Below, one piece after another: positions 15,641 to 25,121 of a stretch of DNA of 27,860 nt; within the stretch, counting starts at the first letter, position 1, and each line of letters begins with the position of its first letter. This DNA is from an uncultured Collinsella sp. GTDB lineage: Bacteria; Actinomycetota; Coriobacteriia; Coriobacteriales; Coriobacteriaceae. The notes under the pieces are model-generated. The model was not told where the DNA came from. It made no database searches and worked only from the letters and a program-made list of their open reading frames with translations. The stretch is from NCBI GenBank assembly GCA_900541185.1, contig UQIQ01000026.1, positions 1 to 27,860 of the forward strand, read 5' to 3'. A program made the translations under genes and the position numbers.

Positions 15641-15855
15641 TCTCAATCTGTAACAGGAGGAGGGCCAAATTGGGCCTAGATGTTACAGATCGAGACAGCG
15701 CCGAGCTGCCTTTCCTTTTATCTCGATCTGTAACACGAAAGACTGATTTCGGCAGTTACCTGTTACAGATCGAGATTGTTTTAGCCGCCTTGCCCGTCTG
15801 TCTCATTCTGTAACAGGTAGACCCAATTTTGCCGGCTAGATGTTACGGGTCGAGA
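15641..15855. repeat. Array of six 15-bp repeats in alternating orientation, exact 40-bp period
   Basis: TCTCGATCTGTAACA or its reverse complement occurs at 15641, 15681, 15721, 15761, 15801 and 15841. Every start is exactly 40 bp from the next and the orientation flips each time, leaving five intervals of exactly 25 bp. The forward copies are TCTCAATCTGTAACA, TCTCGATCTGTAACA and TCTCATTCTGTAACA; the reverse copies are two of TGTTACAGATCGAGA and one TGTTACGGGTCGAGA. Neighbours therefore form three 55-bp hairpins 80 bp apart. The 25-bp intervals are not unique: the first and fifth share related ends. The array lies between convergent genes, after one terminator and before the other, so it is not a promoter. 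No gene is visible in 15501-15954. Confidence 0.93.
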
Positions 15856-15893
15856 TTATTTGGTCGAGGCGGGCCACGGGCAACACACGGGCA

Positions 15894-15927
15894 CAAAAAA
15901 CGGAGCCGTGTTGCCACGACTCCGTTT
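15894..15927 (-). terminator. glgP terminator
   Basis: On the minus strand AACGGAG and CGTG pair back with CACG and CTCCGTT around a 4-nt loop with one mismatch, followed by a run of six T (complement of 15895-15900). It ends the malQ-glgP unit. Confidence 0.85.
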
Positions 15928-15954
15928 CTCAAGAGGATGGGTAAGGGGAATGGG

Positions 15955-18222
<2,268 letters not shown>

Positions 18223-18269
18223 GTTTCCTCCTGTGATGGGTTGATTACATGTCAGAAATTCAAAAGAAG

Positions 18270-18320
18270 CCCGCGCGAGGGATTGGGGTGGCCTCGCGCG
18301 GGAAAAGCGGACGCGTCCGC
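18270..18320 (-). other. Intercistronic hairpin and palindrome between malQ and glgP
   Basis: CCCGCGCGAGG (18270-18280) pairs perfectly with CCTCGCGCGGG (18292-18302), and the separate palindrome GCGGACGCGTCCGC lies at 18307-18320. On the minus strand the hairpin is followed by CTTCTTTTG, so it could act as a partial terminator, giving less glgP than malQ, or as an mRNA stabiliser. Confidence 0.65.
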
Positions 18321-18350
18321 ACGATGGAATGGGGTCGGGTGCGGTGGCTC

Positions 18351-19856
18351 CTATTGGGGAAGCTCAATTTCGGCTTCCGACGGGATGCGGAAGTAGGTCT
18401 CGGTCCAGTCGGTGAGCTTGTGCTCGAGCTCGCGGGTGATGGCGCCATCGAGCATGCGCCAGGTCCAGTTGCCGCCCAGGGTGGCGGGAGTGTTGATGCG
18501 CGCCTCGTTGCCCAGGTTAAGCAGGTCTTGCATGGTGTAGATGCAGGTATCGCTTACGCTGGCGGCGATGGTGCGGTTGAGTGCATCGGCCATGGGCTCG
18601 CCGGCCTGCTGGTGGGTGTACAGGGCCGCCTGCTCGCGCTGACGCGGGGTGGCCGTTCCCTCAAACCAACCGCGCGCCGTCTCGTTGTCGTGTGTGCCCA
18701 CATAGGCGACGGTGTTGGCAATGTAGTTGTGCGGCAGGTAGTACGAGTTGGTGCCCTCAAAGGCGAACTGCAAGATCTTCATGCCGGGGAAGCCCGAGTT
18801 GTCGCGCATGTCGATGACGCCGGGGGTGAGGAAGCCCAGGTCTTCGGCGATGATGGGCAGCGTGCCGAGCTTTTCCTCGAGCGTCTTGAAGAGCTTGAGC
18901 CCGGGGCCCTGCGTCCACGAACCGTAAGACGAATCGGGTGAGGAGAACGGCACTTCCCAATAGGCCTCGAAGCCGCGGAAGTGATCCAGGCGGATGACAT
19001 CGTACATGTCGAGGGCGGCGCGGATACGGCCCTCCCACCAGGAGAAACCGTCGGCCTCCATGGCGTCCCAATCATAGATGGGATTGCCCCAGTACTGGCC
19101 GGTGGCCGAGAACTGGTCGGGCGGCGTGCCGGCGACACTCACGGGATTACCGGCGGCGTCGATCTTAAAGAGCTCGGGCGTGGCCCACATCTCGACAGAG
19201 TCGCGCGAGACATAGATAGGCAGGTCACCGATGATGAGGATGTCGCGTTCGTTGGCATAGGCCTTGAGGCGGCTCCACTGACGATCGAAGAAGTACTGCG
19301 TCATCTGGTGGTAGAGCATGCGCGCGGGATGGGCGGCGCAGACCTTGGCAGAAGCCTCACCGCGGGTACGGAGCTCTGCGGGCCACTCCCAAAATGCCTT
19401 GAGACCGCACTCCTCCTTGACGGTCATGAACTCGCAGTAGGGGATGAGCCAGTCTTCGTTGGTTTGGATAAAGCCGTCGAAGTCGGCCGGCTTGTCGGCG
19501 GCAAAGCGCTCGGCGGCGCGGTCGAGAATCTGACGACGGCCACCAAAGATGGCACCATAGTCGACATTGCTGGGGTCGGAGCCCAGGTACACGCCGTCGA
19601 TATCGCGCTGCTCCAGATAGCCGGCCTCGATGAGTTCGGCAAAGTCAATGAAGTTGGGGTTGCCCGCACGGGCCGAGAACGACTGATAGGGCGAGTCGCC
19701 ATAGCTCGTCGTCGTAAGGGGCAGAATCTGCCAGTAATGTTGTTTGCACGAGGCAAGAAAATCGACAAAGTCGTAGGCATTCCAGCCAAAGCCGCCGATT
19801 CCGTACGGTCCGGGCAGAGACGAGATGGGCATGAGGACGCCGCTTGCACGCTCCAT
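18351..19856 (-). CDS. malQ: 4-alpha-glucanotransferase (amylomaltase)
   Basis: A 501-residue GH77 enzyme that moves glucan segments between maltodextrins and frees glucose, making chains long enough for phosphorylase. The start region RASGVLMPISSLPGPYGIG is typical. The nucleophile is Asp291 in RLDHFRG, the acid/base Glu is in IAEDLG, and the third carboxylate is in THDNE. The ATG at 19856 was chosen by family length; AGAAGG lies 15 nt upstream, so an in-frame GTG at 19868 could also be used. It heads the malQ-glgP unit. A palindrome with the TTGTTTAAACA pattern at 19946-19970 suggests control by the GntR regulator. Confidence 0.93.
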   Translation of the reverse strand: MERASGVLMPISSLPGPYGIGGFGWNAYDFVDFLASCKQHYWQILPLTTTSYGDSPYQSFSARAGNPNFIDFAELIEAGYLEQRDIDGVYLGSDPSNVDYGAIFGGRRQILDRAAERFAADKPADFDGFIQTNEDWLIPYCEFMTVKEECGLKAFWEWPAELRTRGEASAKVCAAHPARMLYHQMTQYFFDRQWSRLKAYANERDILIIGDLPIYVSRDSVEMWATPELFKIDAAGNPVSVAGTPPDQFSATGQYWGNPIYDWDAMEADGFSWWEGRIRAALDMYDVIRLDHFRGFEAYWEVPFSSPDSSYGSWTQGPGLKLFKTLEEKLGTLPIIAEDLGFLTPGVIDMRDNSGFPGMKILQFAFEGTNSYYLPHNYIANTVAYVGTHDNETARGWFEGTATPRQREQAALYTHQQAGEPMADALNRTIAASVSDTCIYTMQDLLNLGNEARINTPATLGGNWTWRMLDGAITRELEHKLTDWTETYFRIPSEAEIELPQ

Positions 19857-19945
19857 GAATGCGCTCACCAACCTTCTTGTTGTGGGGTCGGCCTGCCGAT
19901 GGGTGTGCAGTCCGCCTCCGATGTTCTGATTCGATACACCTATTG

Positions 19946-19970
19946 TATACATGTTGTTTAAACATGTATA
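19946..19970. promoter_or_regulatory. Palindromic operator before malQ
   Basis: TATACATGT (19946-19954) and ACATGTATA (19962-19970) are perfect inverted arms with 7 bp between. Overlapping them is TTGTTTAAACAT (19954-19965), matching the GntR-type sites before the PTS and ABC genes. It lies about 90-115 bp upstream of malQ. Confidence 0.55.
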
Positions 19971-20024
19971 GGCAAGATAAAAAAGTTGGTCGATTTTCGG
20001 CGAATGGTTACATGCCATGAAAAA

Positions 20025-20053
20025 GCCCCGGTCTCACATCGTGAGATCGGGGC
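20025..20053 (-). terminator. galE terminator
   Basis: GCCCCG (20025-20030) pairs with CGGGGC (20048-20053) and the stem continues with GTCTCAC/GTGAGAT. On the minus strand it is followed by TTTTTC. Confidence 0.88.
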
Positions 20054-20075
20054 AAGAACGGTGTGTAGGTTTTTG

Positions 20076-21137
20076 CTACTCGGCGTCGGCGAAGCCGTTG
20101 GGGTTGTGGCTCTGCCAGTTCCAGCTGTCGCGGCACATGTCCGCGATATCGTACTGGGCCTTCCAGCCCATCATGCGCTCGGCCTTGGAGGCATCGCACC
20201 AGTTGGCGGCGATGTCGCCGGCGCGGCGCTCGCGGATCACGTAGGGCAGCTCCTTGCCGCAAGCCTTGGAGAAAGCGGCGACGACCTCGAGTACCGAGGT
20301 ACCGGTGCCGGTGCCCAGGTTAAAGATCTCGACGCCGGTCTTGCCGTTCATCCAGTTAAGGGCGGCAACGTGACCAGAAGCCAGATCGCACACGTGGATG
20401 TAGTCGCGCACGCCGGTGCCGTCGGGCGTGGGGTAGTCGTTGCCAAAGACCTGAACGGCCTCGAGCTTGCCCACGGCGACCTGGGCGACATAGGGAACCA
20501 GGTTGTTGGGGATGCCCTTGGGGTCCTCGCCGATCAGGCCCGACGGATGAGCGCCGATGGGGTTGAAGTAACGGAGCAGCACGACGTCCCACTCGGGGTC
20601 GGCGGTGTGGACGTCCATAAGGATCTGCTCGATCATCCACTTAGTCCAACCATAGGGGTTGGTCGCGGGCTTCTTAGGATCCTCCTCGGTGACGGGCGGG
20701 TTGTCCGGGTCGCCGTAGACGGTCGAGGAGCTCGAGAAGATGATGGACTTGCAGCCATGGTTGCGCATGACGTCGATGAGCACCAGGGTGTTCTCGATGT
20801 TGTTGTGGTAGTACTCAACGGGCTTGCTCACCGACTCGCCGACGGCCTTAAAGCCGGCAAAGTGGATGACGCGGTCAATCTGATGGGTATCGAAGATCTT
20901 GTTCATCGCATCGCGGTCGAGCACGTTGGCCTCGTAGAAGGTGAGGTTCTTGGCGGCCTCGTCGCCCACGATGGTCTTGACGCGGTCGACGGCGACGGCG
21001 CTGGAGTTGGAGAGATCATCGACGATGACGACCTGGTAGCCACCCTCGAGCAGCTGAACGACGGTGTGCGAGCCGATAAAGCCGGCGCCACCGGTAACGA
21101 GGACGCAGGTGTCTTTGGGGTCGAGTGCTTTGGACAT
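20076..21137 (-). CDS. galE: UDP-glucose 4-epimerase
   Basis: A 353-residue short-chain dehydrogenase-type epimerase that interconverts UDP-glucose and UDP-galactose for galactose use and for cell-surface sugars. The NAD-binding GGAGFIG is at residues 16-22, SSSSTVYG at 135-142 supplies the catalytic Ser/Thr, and YGWTK (162-166) gives the Tyr/Lys pair. Length is typical. AGGAG lies 7 nt before the ATG. It stands alone, with its own terminator and a TATACT box (minus strand, 21180-21175) about 40 bp upstream. No other Leloir genes are in the window. Confidence 0.95.
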   Translation of the reverse strand: MSKALDPKDTCVLVTGGAGFIGSHTVVQLLEGGYQVVIVDDLSNSSAVAVDRVKTIVGDEAAKNLTFYEANVLDRDAMNKIFDTHQIDRVIHFAGFKAVGESVSKPVEYYHNNIENTLVLIDVMRNHGCKSIIFSSSSTVYGDPDNPPVTEEDPKKPATNPYGWTKWMIEQILMDVHTADPEWDVVLLRYFNPIGAHPSGLIGEDPKGIPNNLVPYVAQVAVGKLEAVQVFGNDYPTPDGTGVRDYIHVCDLASGHVAALNWMNGKTGVEIFNLGTGTGTSVLEVVAAFSKACGKELPYVIRERRAGDIAANWCDASKAERMMGWKAQYDIADMCRDSWNWQSHNPNGFADAE

Positions 21138-21331
21138 GTAGTCTCCTATCGAATCAGGAACACTTCTTCAGGGGAGTATAGCGCAGACAGTTGTTCCAAA
21201 AACGTACGCGGCAGGAAAAGCAGAGGATTATGTTAACGTACTCATACAAGAGCTTGCGTACGCATCACCTGATCTTTGGCATTTGCTTACGAGCCGTCGA
21301 CCTTGCAGTTTCCTGCCGTTCGTGGAAATCG

Positions 21332-21359
21332 TTGGGACGCGCCATATGTACGCTAATAT
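21332..21359 (+). promoter_or_regulatory. Candidate promoter of the CHAP hydrolase gene
   Basis: TTGGGA (21332-21337) and TAATAT (21354-21359) are 16 bp apart and would give a leader of roughly 38 nt. The rest of 21138-21331 shows no gene. Confidence 0.5.
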
Positions 21360-21403
21360 GTATGAGTTGAGCGACATATAAATAAGCATGTAACGGAGTA
21401 CAT

Positions 21404-22594
21404 ATGTCACCAAACAGCGATCCCATCCTTTCCCAGGAGCTCTCGCGCCGCACTGTCCTCAAGGCCCTGTTCGGCGCCGCTTCTGCGGCAGTTCTTTTTG
21501 GCTTGCCCACTCGCGCCCATGCGGCGGAGGCTTCCAAAGAAACCACCGATAAACTGAATGCCGCCCAGGCCCAGCTCGACGAGGTTCAGGCCCAGCTCGA
21601 CAGCATCGCAAATGAATACGCGGCGCTGGCCAGCAAGAATGCCCAGACCCTCAACGATATCGAGGGCGTACAGGGCCAGATCGACGACACGCAGGCGCAG
21701 ATTGACGAGAAGAAGGCCGAGCTCAAAAAGAAACGCGGCGATCTTTCCGATCGCGTTGCCGCCAGCTACAAGTCCGGCGGCACGAACATCCTGTCGCTGC
21801 TGCTGGCCTCAGGCTCGTTTGAGGAACTCGTCGCCAACGCGCATTACGTTGAGAAGATTAACAAGAGCGACCGCGATGCCATCGAGGATATCCAGACGAT
21901 TCAGGCTGAGCTCGACGCACAGAAGACCGAGCTCGAAGCACAAAAGGCCGACTTGGAGAAGCTCAAGGACCAGCAGACGGCTCAGATGCAGGATATGCAG
22001 GCCAAGCAGCAAGAAGTCCAGACCGTGCTGAACGGTCTTTCCGACGACGTCAAGGAGCTCATGGCTCAGCGCGATTCCGAGATCCTCGCTGCCGCCCAGG
22101 CCGAGGAGGCTGCCAGGAAGGCGGCTGCGGCAGCCGCGGCCTCTGCGAACATGGGCTCTTCTTCGGGTGGCGGCTCGTATGCCGGCGGCACCCCGCAACA
22201 GACGGGCGGTTCGGGCAAGCAGCAGGCCGTTGTCAATGCGTGCTACTCGACGCCTTCTCCCGGCCAGGGCTGGTGCGCTGCCTGGGTTACCAACGTTTTC
22301 CGCAATGCCGGCGTGGGCTATTTTGGCGGCAACGCGTGTGACATGTTCAATGCCTGGTGCTATAGCTCCGACCGCTCGGCGCTGCAGGTGGGCATGATCG
22401 TGGCCGATTCCTCGCACAGCGGCACGGGTGCTCCGGGCCTTATCTACGGTCATGTGGGTATCTACGTTGGCGGCGGCATCGTTATGAGCAACGAGGGCGC
22501 CATTACGTCCAAGTCGCTTGACTCGTTTATTAGCTTCTACGGTACTGGCTCTGGCGTGCGTTGGGGCTGGCTTGGCGGTATTGCGCTGTCGTAG
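21404..22594 (+). CDS. Secreted PcsB-like coiled-coil CHAP/NlpC-type peptidoglycan hydrolase
   Basis: A 396-residue exported protein. The signal contains SRRTVLK (residues 14-20), a twin-arginine motif, then a hydrophobic run and a likely cut after AHA (about residue 40). Residues about 43-235 form a long coiled coil; SYKSGGTNILSLLLASGSF (121-139) resembles the region in PcsB and EnvC that FtsEX uses to control hydrolases. An Ala/Gly/Ser linker (236-270) follows. Residues about 273-396 are a cysteine peptidase domain with Cys291 in GWCAAWV and His350 in GHVGIYV, so it probably cuts peptidoglycan cross-links or stem peptides. A GGAG ribosome site precedes the ATG. No ftsEX gene is in the window. 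It is convergent with murB. Confidence 0.87.
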   Translation: MSPNSDPILSQELSRRTVLKALFGAASAAVLFGLPTRAHAAEASKETTDKLNAAQAQLDEVQAQLDSIANEYAALASKNAQTLNDIEGVQGQIDDTQAQIDEKKAELKKKRGDLSDRVAASYKSGGTNILSLLLASGSFEELVANAHYVEKINKSDRDAIEDIQTIQAELDAQKTELEAQKADLEKLKDQQTAQMQDMQAKQQEVQTVLNGLSDDVKELMAQRDSEILAAAQAEEAARKAAAAAAASANMGSSSGGGSYAGGTPQQTGGSGKQQAVVNACYSTPSPGQGWCAAWVTNVFRNAGVGYFGGNACDMFNAWCYSSDRSALQVGMIVADSSHSGTGAPGLIYGHVGIYVGGGIVMSNEGAITSKSLDSFISFYGTGSGVRWGWLGGIALS

Positions 22595-22613
22595 CGGTTG
22601 TTTGAAGCAAGTT

Positions 22614-22666
22614 GGTCCCGGGCTGCCCGCACGGCATAAGGTTGCCTGCTCGGACAGCCCGGGACC
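22614..22666 (+). terminator. Long hairpin after the CHAP gene
   Basis: GGTCCCGGGCTG (22614-22625) pairs perfectly with CAGCCCGGGACC (22655-22666), with a 29-nt loop. There is only a short TTCC tail, so termination may rely on the next hairpin. Confidence 0.65.
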
Positions 22667-22718
22667 TTCCGGGTTCAACGCGCGACACACCGGACTGGGT
22701 TATCTGAATAAATATGGT

Positions 22719-22740
22719 GAAGGCCCCTTTCGGGGCCTTC
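22719..22740. terminator. Bidirectional terminator between CHAP gene and murB
   Basis: GAAGGCCCC (22719-22727) pairs with GGGGCCTTC (22732-22740) around a 4-nt loop. A+T-rich tracts flank both sides. It ends 3 bp from the murB stop codon and probably serves both convergent genes. Confidence 0.8.
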
Positions 22741-22743
22741 TAT

Positions 22744-23706
22744 TTATAAAAATTCGCCTACTCGGTGGACTTCGGGTTCTAGGTCTACTCCGAATTGGTC
22801 TTTGACGGTTGTTTGGATGTGGCGGATGAGTTCGTCGACATCGGCGGCGGTGGCGTGGTCGGCGTTGACGATGAAACCGCAGTGCTTCTCGCTTACCTGC
22901 GCACCGCCGACGGCATGGCCGCGCAGGCCGGCGTCCATGATGAGCTTGCCGGCAAAGTAGCCCTCGGGGCGCTTGAAGGTGGAGCCGGCGCTCGGCATGT
23001 CGAGCGGCTGCTTGTCCTCGCGGCGCTGGCGGTAGTCGTCCATGTCGGCCTTGATCATCGCGGCGTTGCCCGGGGCGAGATTGAAGGTGGCCGAAAGAAC
23101 GATGAAGCCGTCGTCGGCAATGCGGCTCTTGCGATAGCCCAGGTTGAGCTCATCGACATCGAACTCGATGATGTTGCCGCTGCCGCGGGTGCCGTCGTCG
23201 AACATGCGGGCGGGCTTGTAGACACGCACAGACTCCAGCACATCGGCCATGCAGGCACCATAGGCACCGGCGTTCATGTAGCAGGCGCCGCCGACCGAGC
23301 CAGGGATGCCCGAGATGGGCTCCATGCCGGTGAGGCCGGCCTCGGCTGCTGCCGCGGCGACATCGGAAAGCAGGGCGCCGGCTGCCGCCGTGACGTGCGT
23401 GCCGTCGACCGTAATGTCGGAGAGGCCCTCGCCCAGCGCCACGACGACGCCGCGGATGCCCTTGTCTCCGACGAGCAGGTCCGAGCCGTTGCCCACGATG
23501 GTGAGCGGCAGATCACAGCGATAGCAGGTGTCAAGCGTGGCGACGAGGCCCTGCTCGGTATCGGGCGTGACAAAGACATCGGCCGGGCCACCGATCTTAA
23601 ACGTGGTGTGCTCGCGCATGGGTTCGCTCATCAACACGTTGTCCTCGCCGGCTACGCCAGCGAGCGCGCACAGCAGGTCCTCGTTAAAAAAGTCGTTCTC
23701 GTGCAT
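22744..23706 (-). CDS. murB: UDP-N-acetylenolpyruvoylglucosamine reductase
   Basis: A flavoprotein of 320 residues that makes UDP-N-acetylmuramic acid in peptidoglycan precursor synthesis, using FAD and NADPH in the cytoplasm. Visible signatures are TTFKIGGPAD, GNGSDLLV, the FAD-binding GIPGSVGGACYMNAGAYG, GYRKSR, the catalytic serine in AGSTFKRP, and the final acid in LEPEVHRVG. The lack of the extra tyrosine loop fits type II MurB. The start at 23706 is supported by AAAAGGCGG upstream; an in-frame extension of 33 residues to 23805 lacks family similarity and overlaps the divergent LacI promoter region. Confidence 0.95.
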   Translation of the reverse strand: MHENDFFNEDLLCALAGVAGEDNVLMSEPMREHTTFKIGGPADVFVTPDTEQGLVATLDTCYRCDLPLTIVGNGSDLLVGDKGIRGVVVALGEGLSDITVDGTHVTAAAGALLSDVAAAAAEAGLTGMEPISGIPGSVGGACYMNAGAYGACMADVLESVRVYKPARMFDDGTRGSGNIIEFDVDELNLGYRKSRIADDGFIVLSATFNLAPGNAAMIKADMDDYRQRREDKQPLDMPSAGSTFKRPEGYFAGKLIMDAGLRGHAVGGAQVSEKHCGFIVNADHATAADVDELIRHIQTTVKDQFGVDLEPEVHRVGEFL

Positions 23707-23810
23707 ACGAATATCCGCCTTTTGGTGGTCGTTCTCATCAATCGATTGCAATATACCCCACCCGGATGTATTTGGTGCGCTGGCGGCGATAAAACTGCCG
23801 TCCACCGGAT

Positions 23811-23827
23811 TGATAAAGTGTTTATCA
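23811..23827. promoter_or_regulatory. Candidate LacI-family operator, autoregulatory
   Basis: TGATAAA (23811-23817) and TTTATCA (23821-23827) are perfect inverted arms 3 bp apart. The half-site matches those before xfp. It lies 63 bp upstream of the LacI gene, near a TATACT box at about 23852. Confidence 0.55.
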
Positions 23828-23889
23828 TCGAGGTAGAGGGGCAGTCGCTATACTTTCAAGAGATTGCGCGTAAACCCGGAAGGAGCGAG

Positions 23890-24918
23890 ATGGCCAACAA
23901 AGTCACCCTCAAGCAGATTGCCCAAGAGGTGGGGCTTTCCCCTTCGTCGGTCTCGCTTGTTCTCAATAATCGGCCCTGTCGCATCTCGGAAGAAAACCGC
24001 AAACTCATCAAGGAGGTTGCGGCGCGCAATCACTATGTTCCCAACCAGATCGCGCGCAGCCTGGTCATGCGCGAGTCGCGCACCCTGGGCCTTATCGTCC
24101 CCAACATCGAGAGCCGCTTTTTCGCCTCGCTCGCCGGCAGCTTGGAAAAGCGCTGCCGCGAGGACGGCTACGCGCTTTTTATTACCAGCTCGGGCGGAAG
24201 CGCCGATGACGATCTGGAGCTGCTGCGCCAGCTGGTGACGCGCGGCGTTGATGGCGTCTTCCTGGTGGTAGGTGACGAGTTCTCCGACGACCGCGCCCTG
24301 CGCGAAGAAGTCAGCCACCTGCCCATCCCGGCTGTAATGGTCGACCGTGCCATTGAGGGGCTCGAGTGCGACAAGGTGATGTTTGACCACGAGATGGGTG
24401 GCTACATGGCTACCCGATATCTGATCGAGCAGGGCCACCGCCGTATTGCCTGCCTGGTTAACGCGCGCCGCTCCAATACGGGCCGCAAGCGACTTGCCGG
24501 CTATGAACGCGCGCTGCGCGAGGTTGGCCTGCCCATCGACGCGCGCTTGGAGTTCGAGAGCGAGTACTACATTCCGAGTGCCTACGAGGCCTCGGAGGCG
24601 GTGCTCGCAACCGATGCCACCGCCGTGTTCGCAAGTTCGGACAACATCGCCCTCGGTTTGCTCAAGCGCTTGCACGAGATGGGGAAGAGCATCCCGGGCG
24701 ATATCTCGGTGGTGAGCTATGACAACTCGGCTGCCGACGTTCTCTTTGAGCCGGCGCTGACCGCGATCGAGCAGGATCCGGGCGTGCTTGCCGAGCATGC
24801 CTTTGGTTGCATGTCCAAACGTCTTGCCGGCAAGGGCGGCAGGCGTGCCGAAGAAGTGGTTCTGGAGCCTGCTCTCATTGTGAAGGGCAGCGTTCTAGAA
24901 CTTACTAAATACAACTAA
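23890..24918 (+). CDS. LacI-family transcription regulator
   Basis: A 342-residue regulator. The helix-turn-helix, VTLKQIAQEVGLSPSSVSLV, and the hinge helix in the following 40 residues bind DNA; residues about 60-342 form a periplasmic-binding-protein-like sensor, with GLIVPNIESRFF at its start and VFASSDNIALGLL and ISVVSYDNS near its end. GGAAGGAG precedes the ATG at 23890; the longer frame extending upstream is antisense to murB and is discarded. It is followed at 203 bp by xfp in the same orientation. Similar palindromes before both genes suggest it controls itself and phosphoketolase. The effector is unknown. Confidence 0.92.
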   Translation: MANKVTLKQIAQEVGLSPSSVSLVLNNRPCRISEENRKLIKEVAARNHYVPNQIARSLVMRESRTLGLIVPNIESRFFASLAGSLEKRCREDGYALFITSSGGSADDDLELLRQLVTRGVDGVFLVVGDEFSDDRALREEVSHLPIPAVMVDRAIEGLECDKVMFDHEMGGYMATRYLIEQGHRRIACLVNARRSNTGRKRLAGYERALREVGLPIDARLEFESEYYIPSAYEASEAVLATDATAVFASSDNIALGLLKRLHEMGKSIPGDISVVSYDNSAADVLFEPALTAIEQDPGVLAEHAFGCMSKRLAGKGGRRAEEVVLEPALIVKGSVLELTKYN

Positions 24919-25016
24919 ACATGTTTATCAATTCGAGAAGATCGAATGTGGAGCATCTGTGACAGGCAATGCCGCAGGTGAATGTGCGTTTTGCCAATTG
25001 GCGTGTTTGATAGAGA

Positions 25017-25063
25017 TGGTAAAACGTTTTTTCACCATGATAAAACGTTTTAGCAAATATACT
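25017..25063 (+). promoter_or_regulatory. xfp promoter with tandem LacI-type operators
   Basis: AAAACGTTTT at 25021-25030 and TGATAAAACGTTTTAGCA at 25038-25055 share a central CG palindrome typical of LacI-family operators, and their centres are 21 bp apart, two helical turns. A -10 box TATACT lies at 25058-25063, directly after the second site, which therefore covers the -35 to -10 gap. No good -35 hexamer is seen. This arrangement suits repression. Confidence 0.65.
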
Positions 25064-25121
25064 AGTCCCAACGAATGGTTGCCGTATCGGAGGGTGACCG
25101 CGCAGCGAAGGGACATAAACA

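Noticed and set aside
15641..15855. CRISPR array
   Set aside because: Repeats are only 15 bp, alternate in orientation, and some intervals are related to each other; no cas gene is present. Direct repeats of 23-40 bp with unique spacers would be expected.
22795..23889. N-terminal extension of the LacI regulator
   Set aside because: The extension is antisense to murB; the strong ribosome site and the family N-terminus place the start at 23890.
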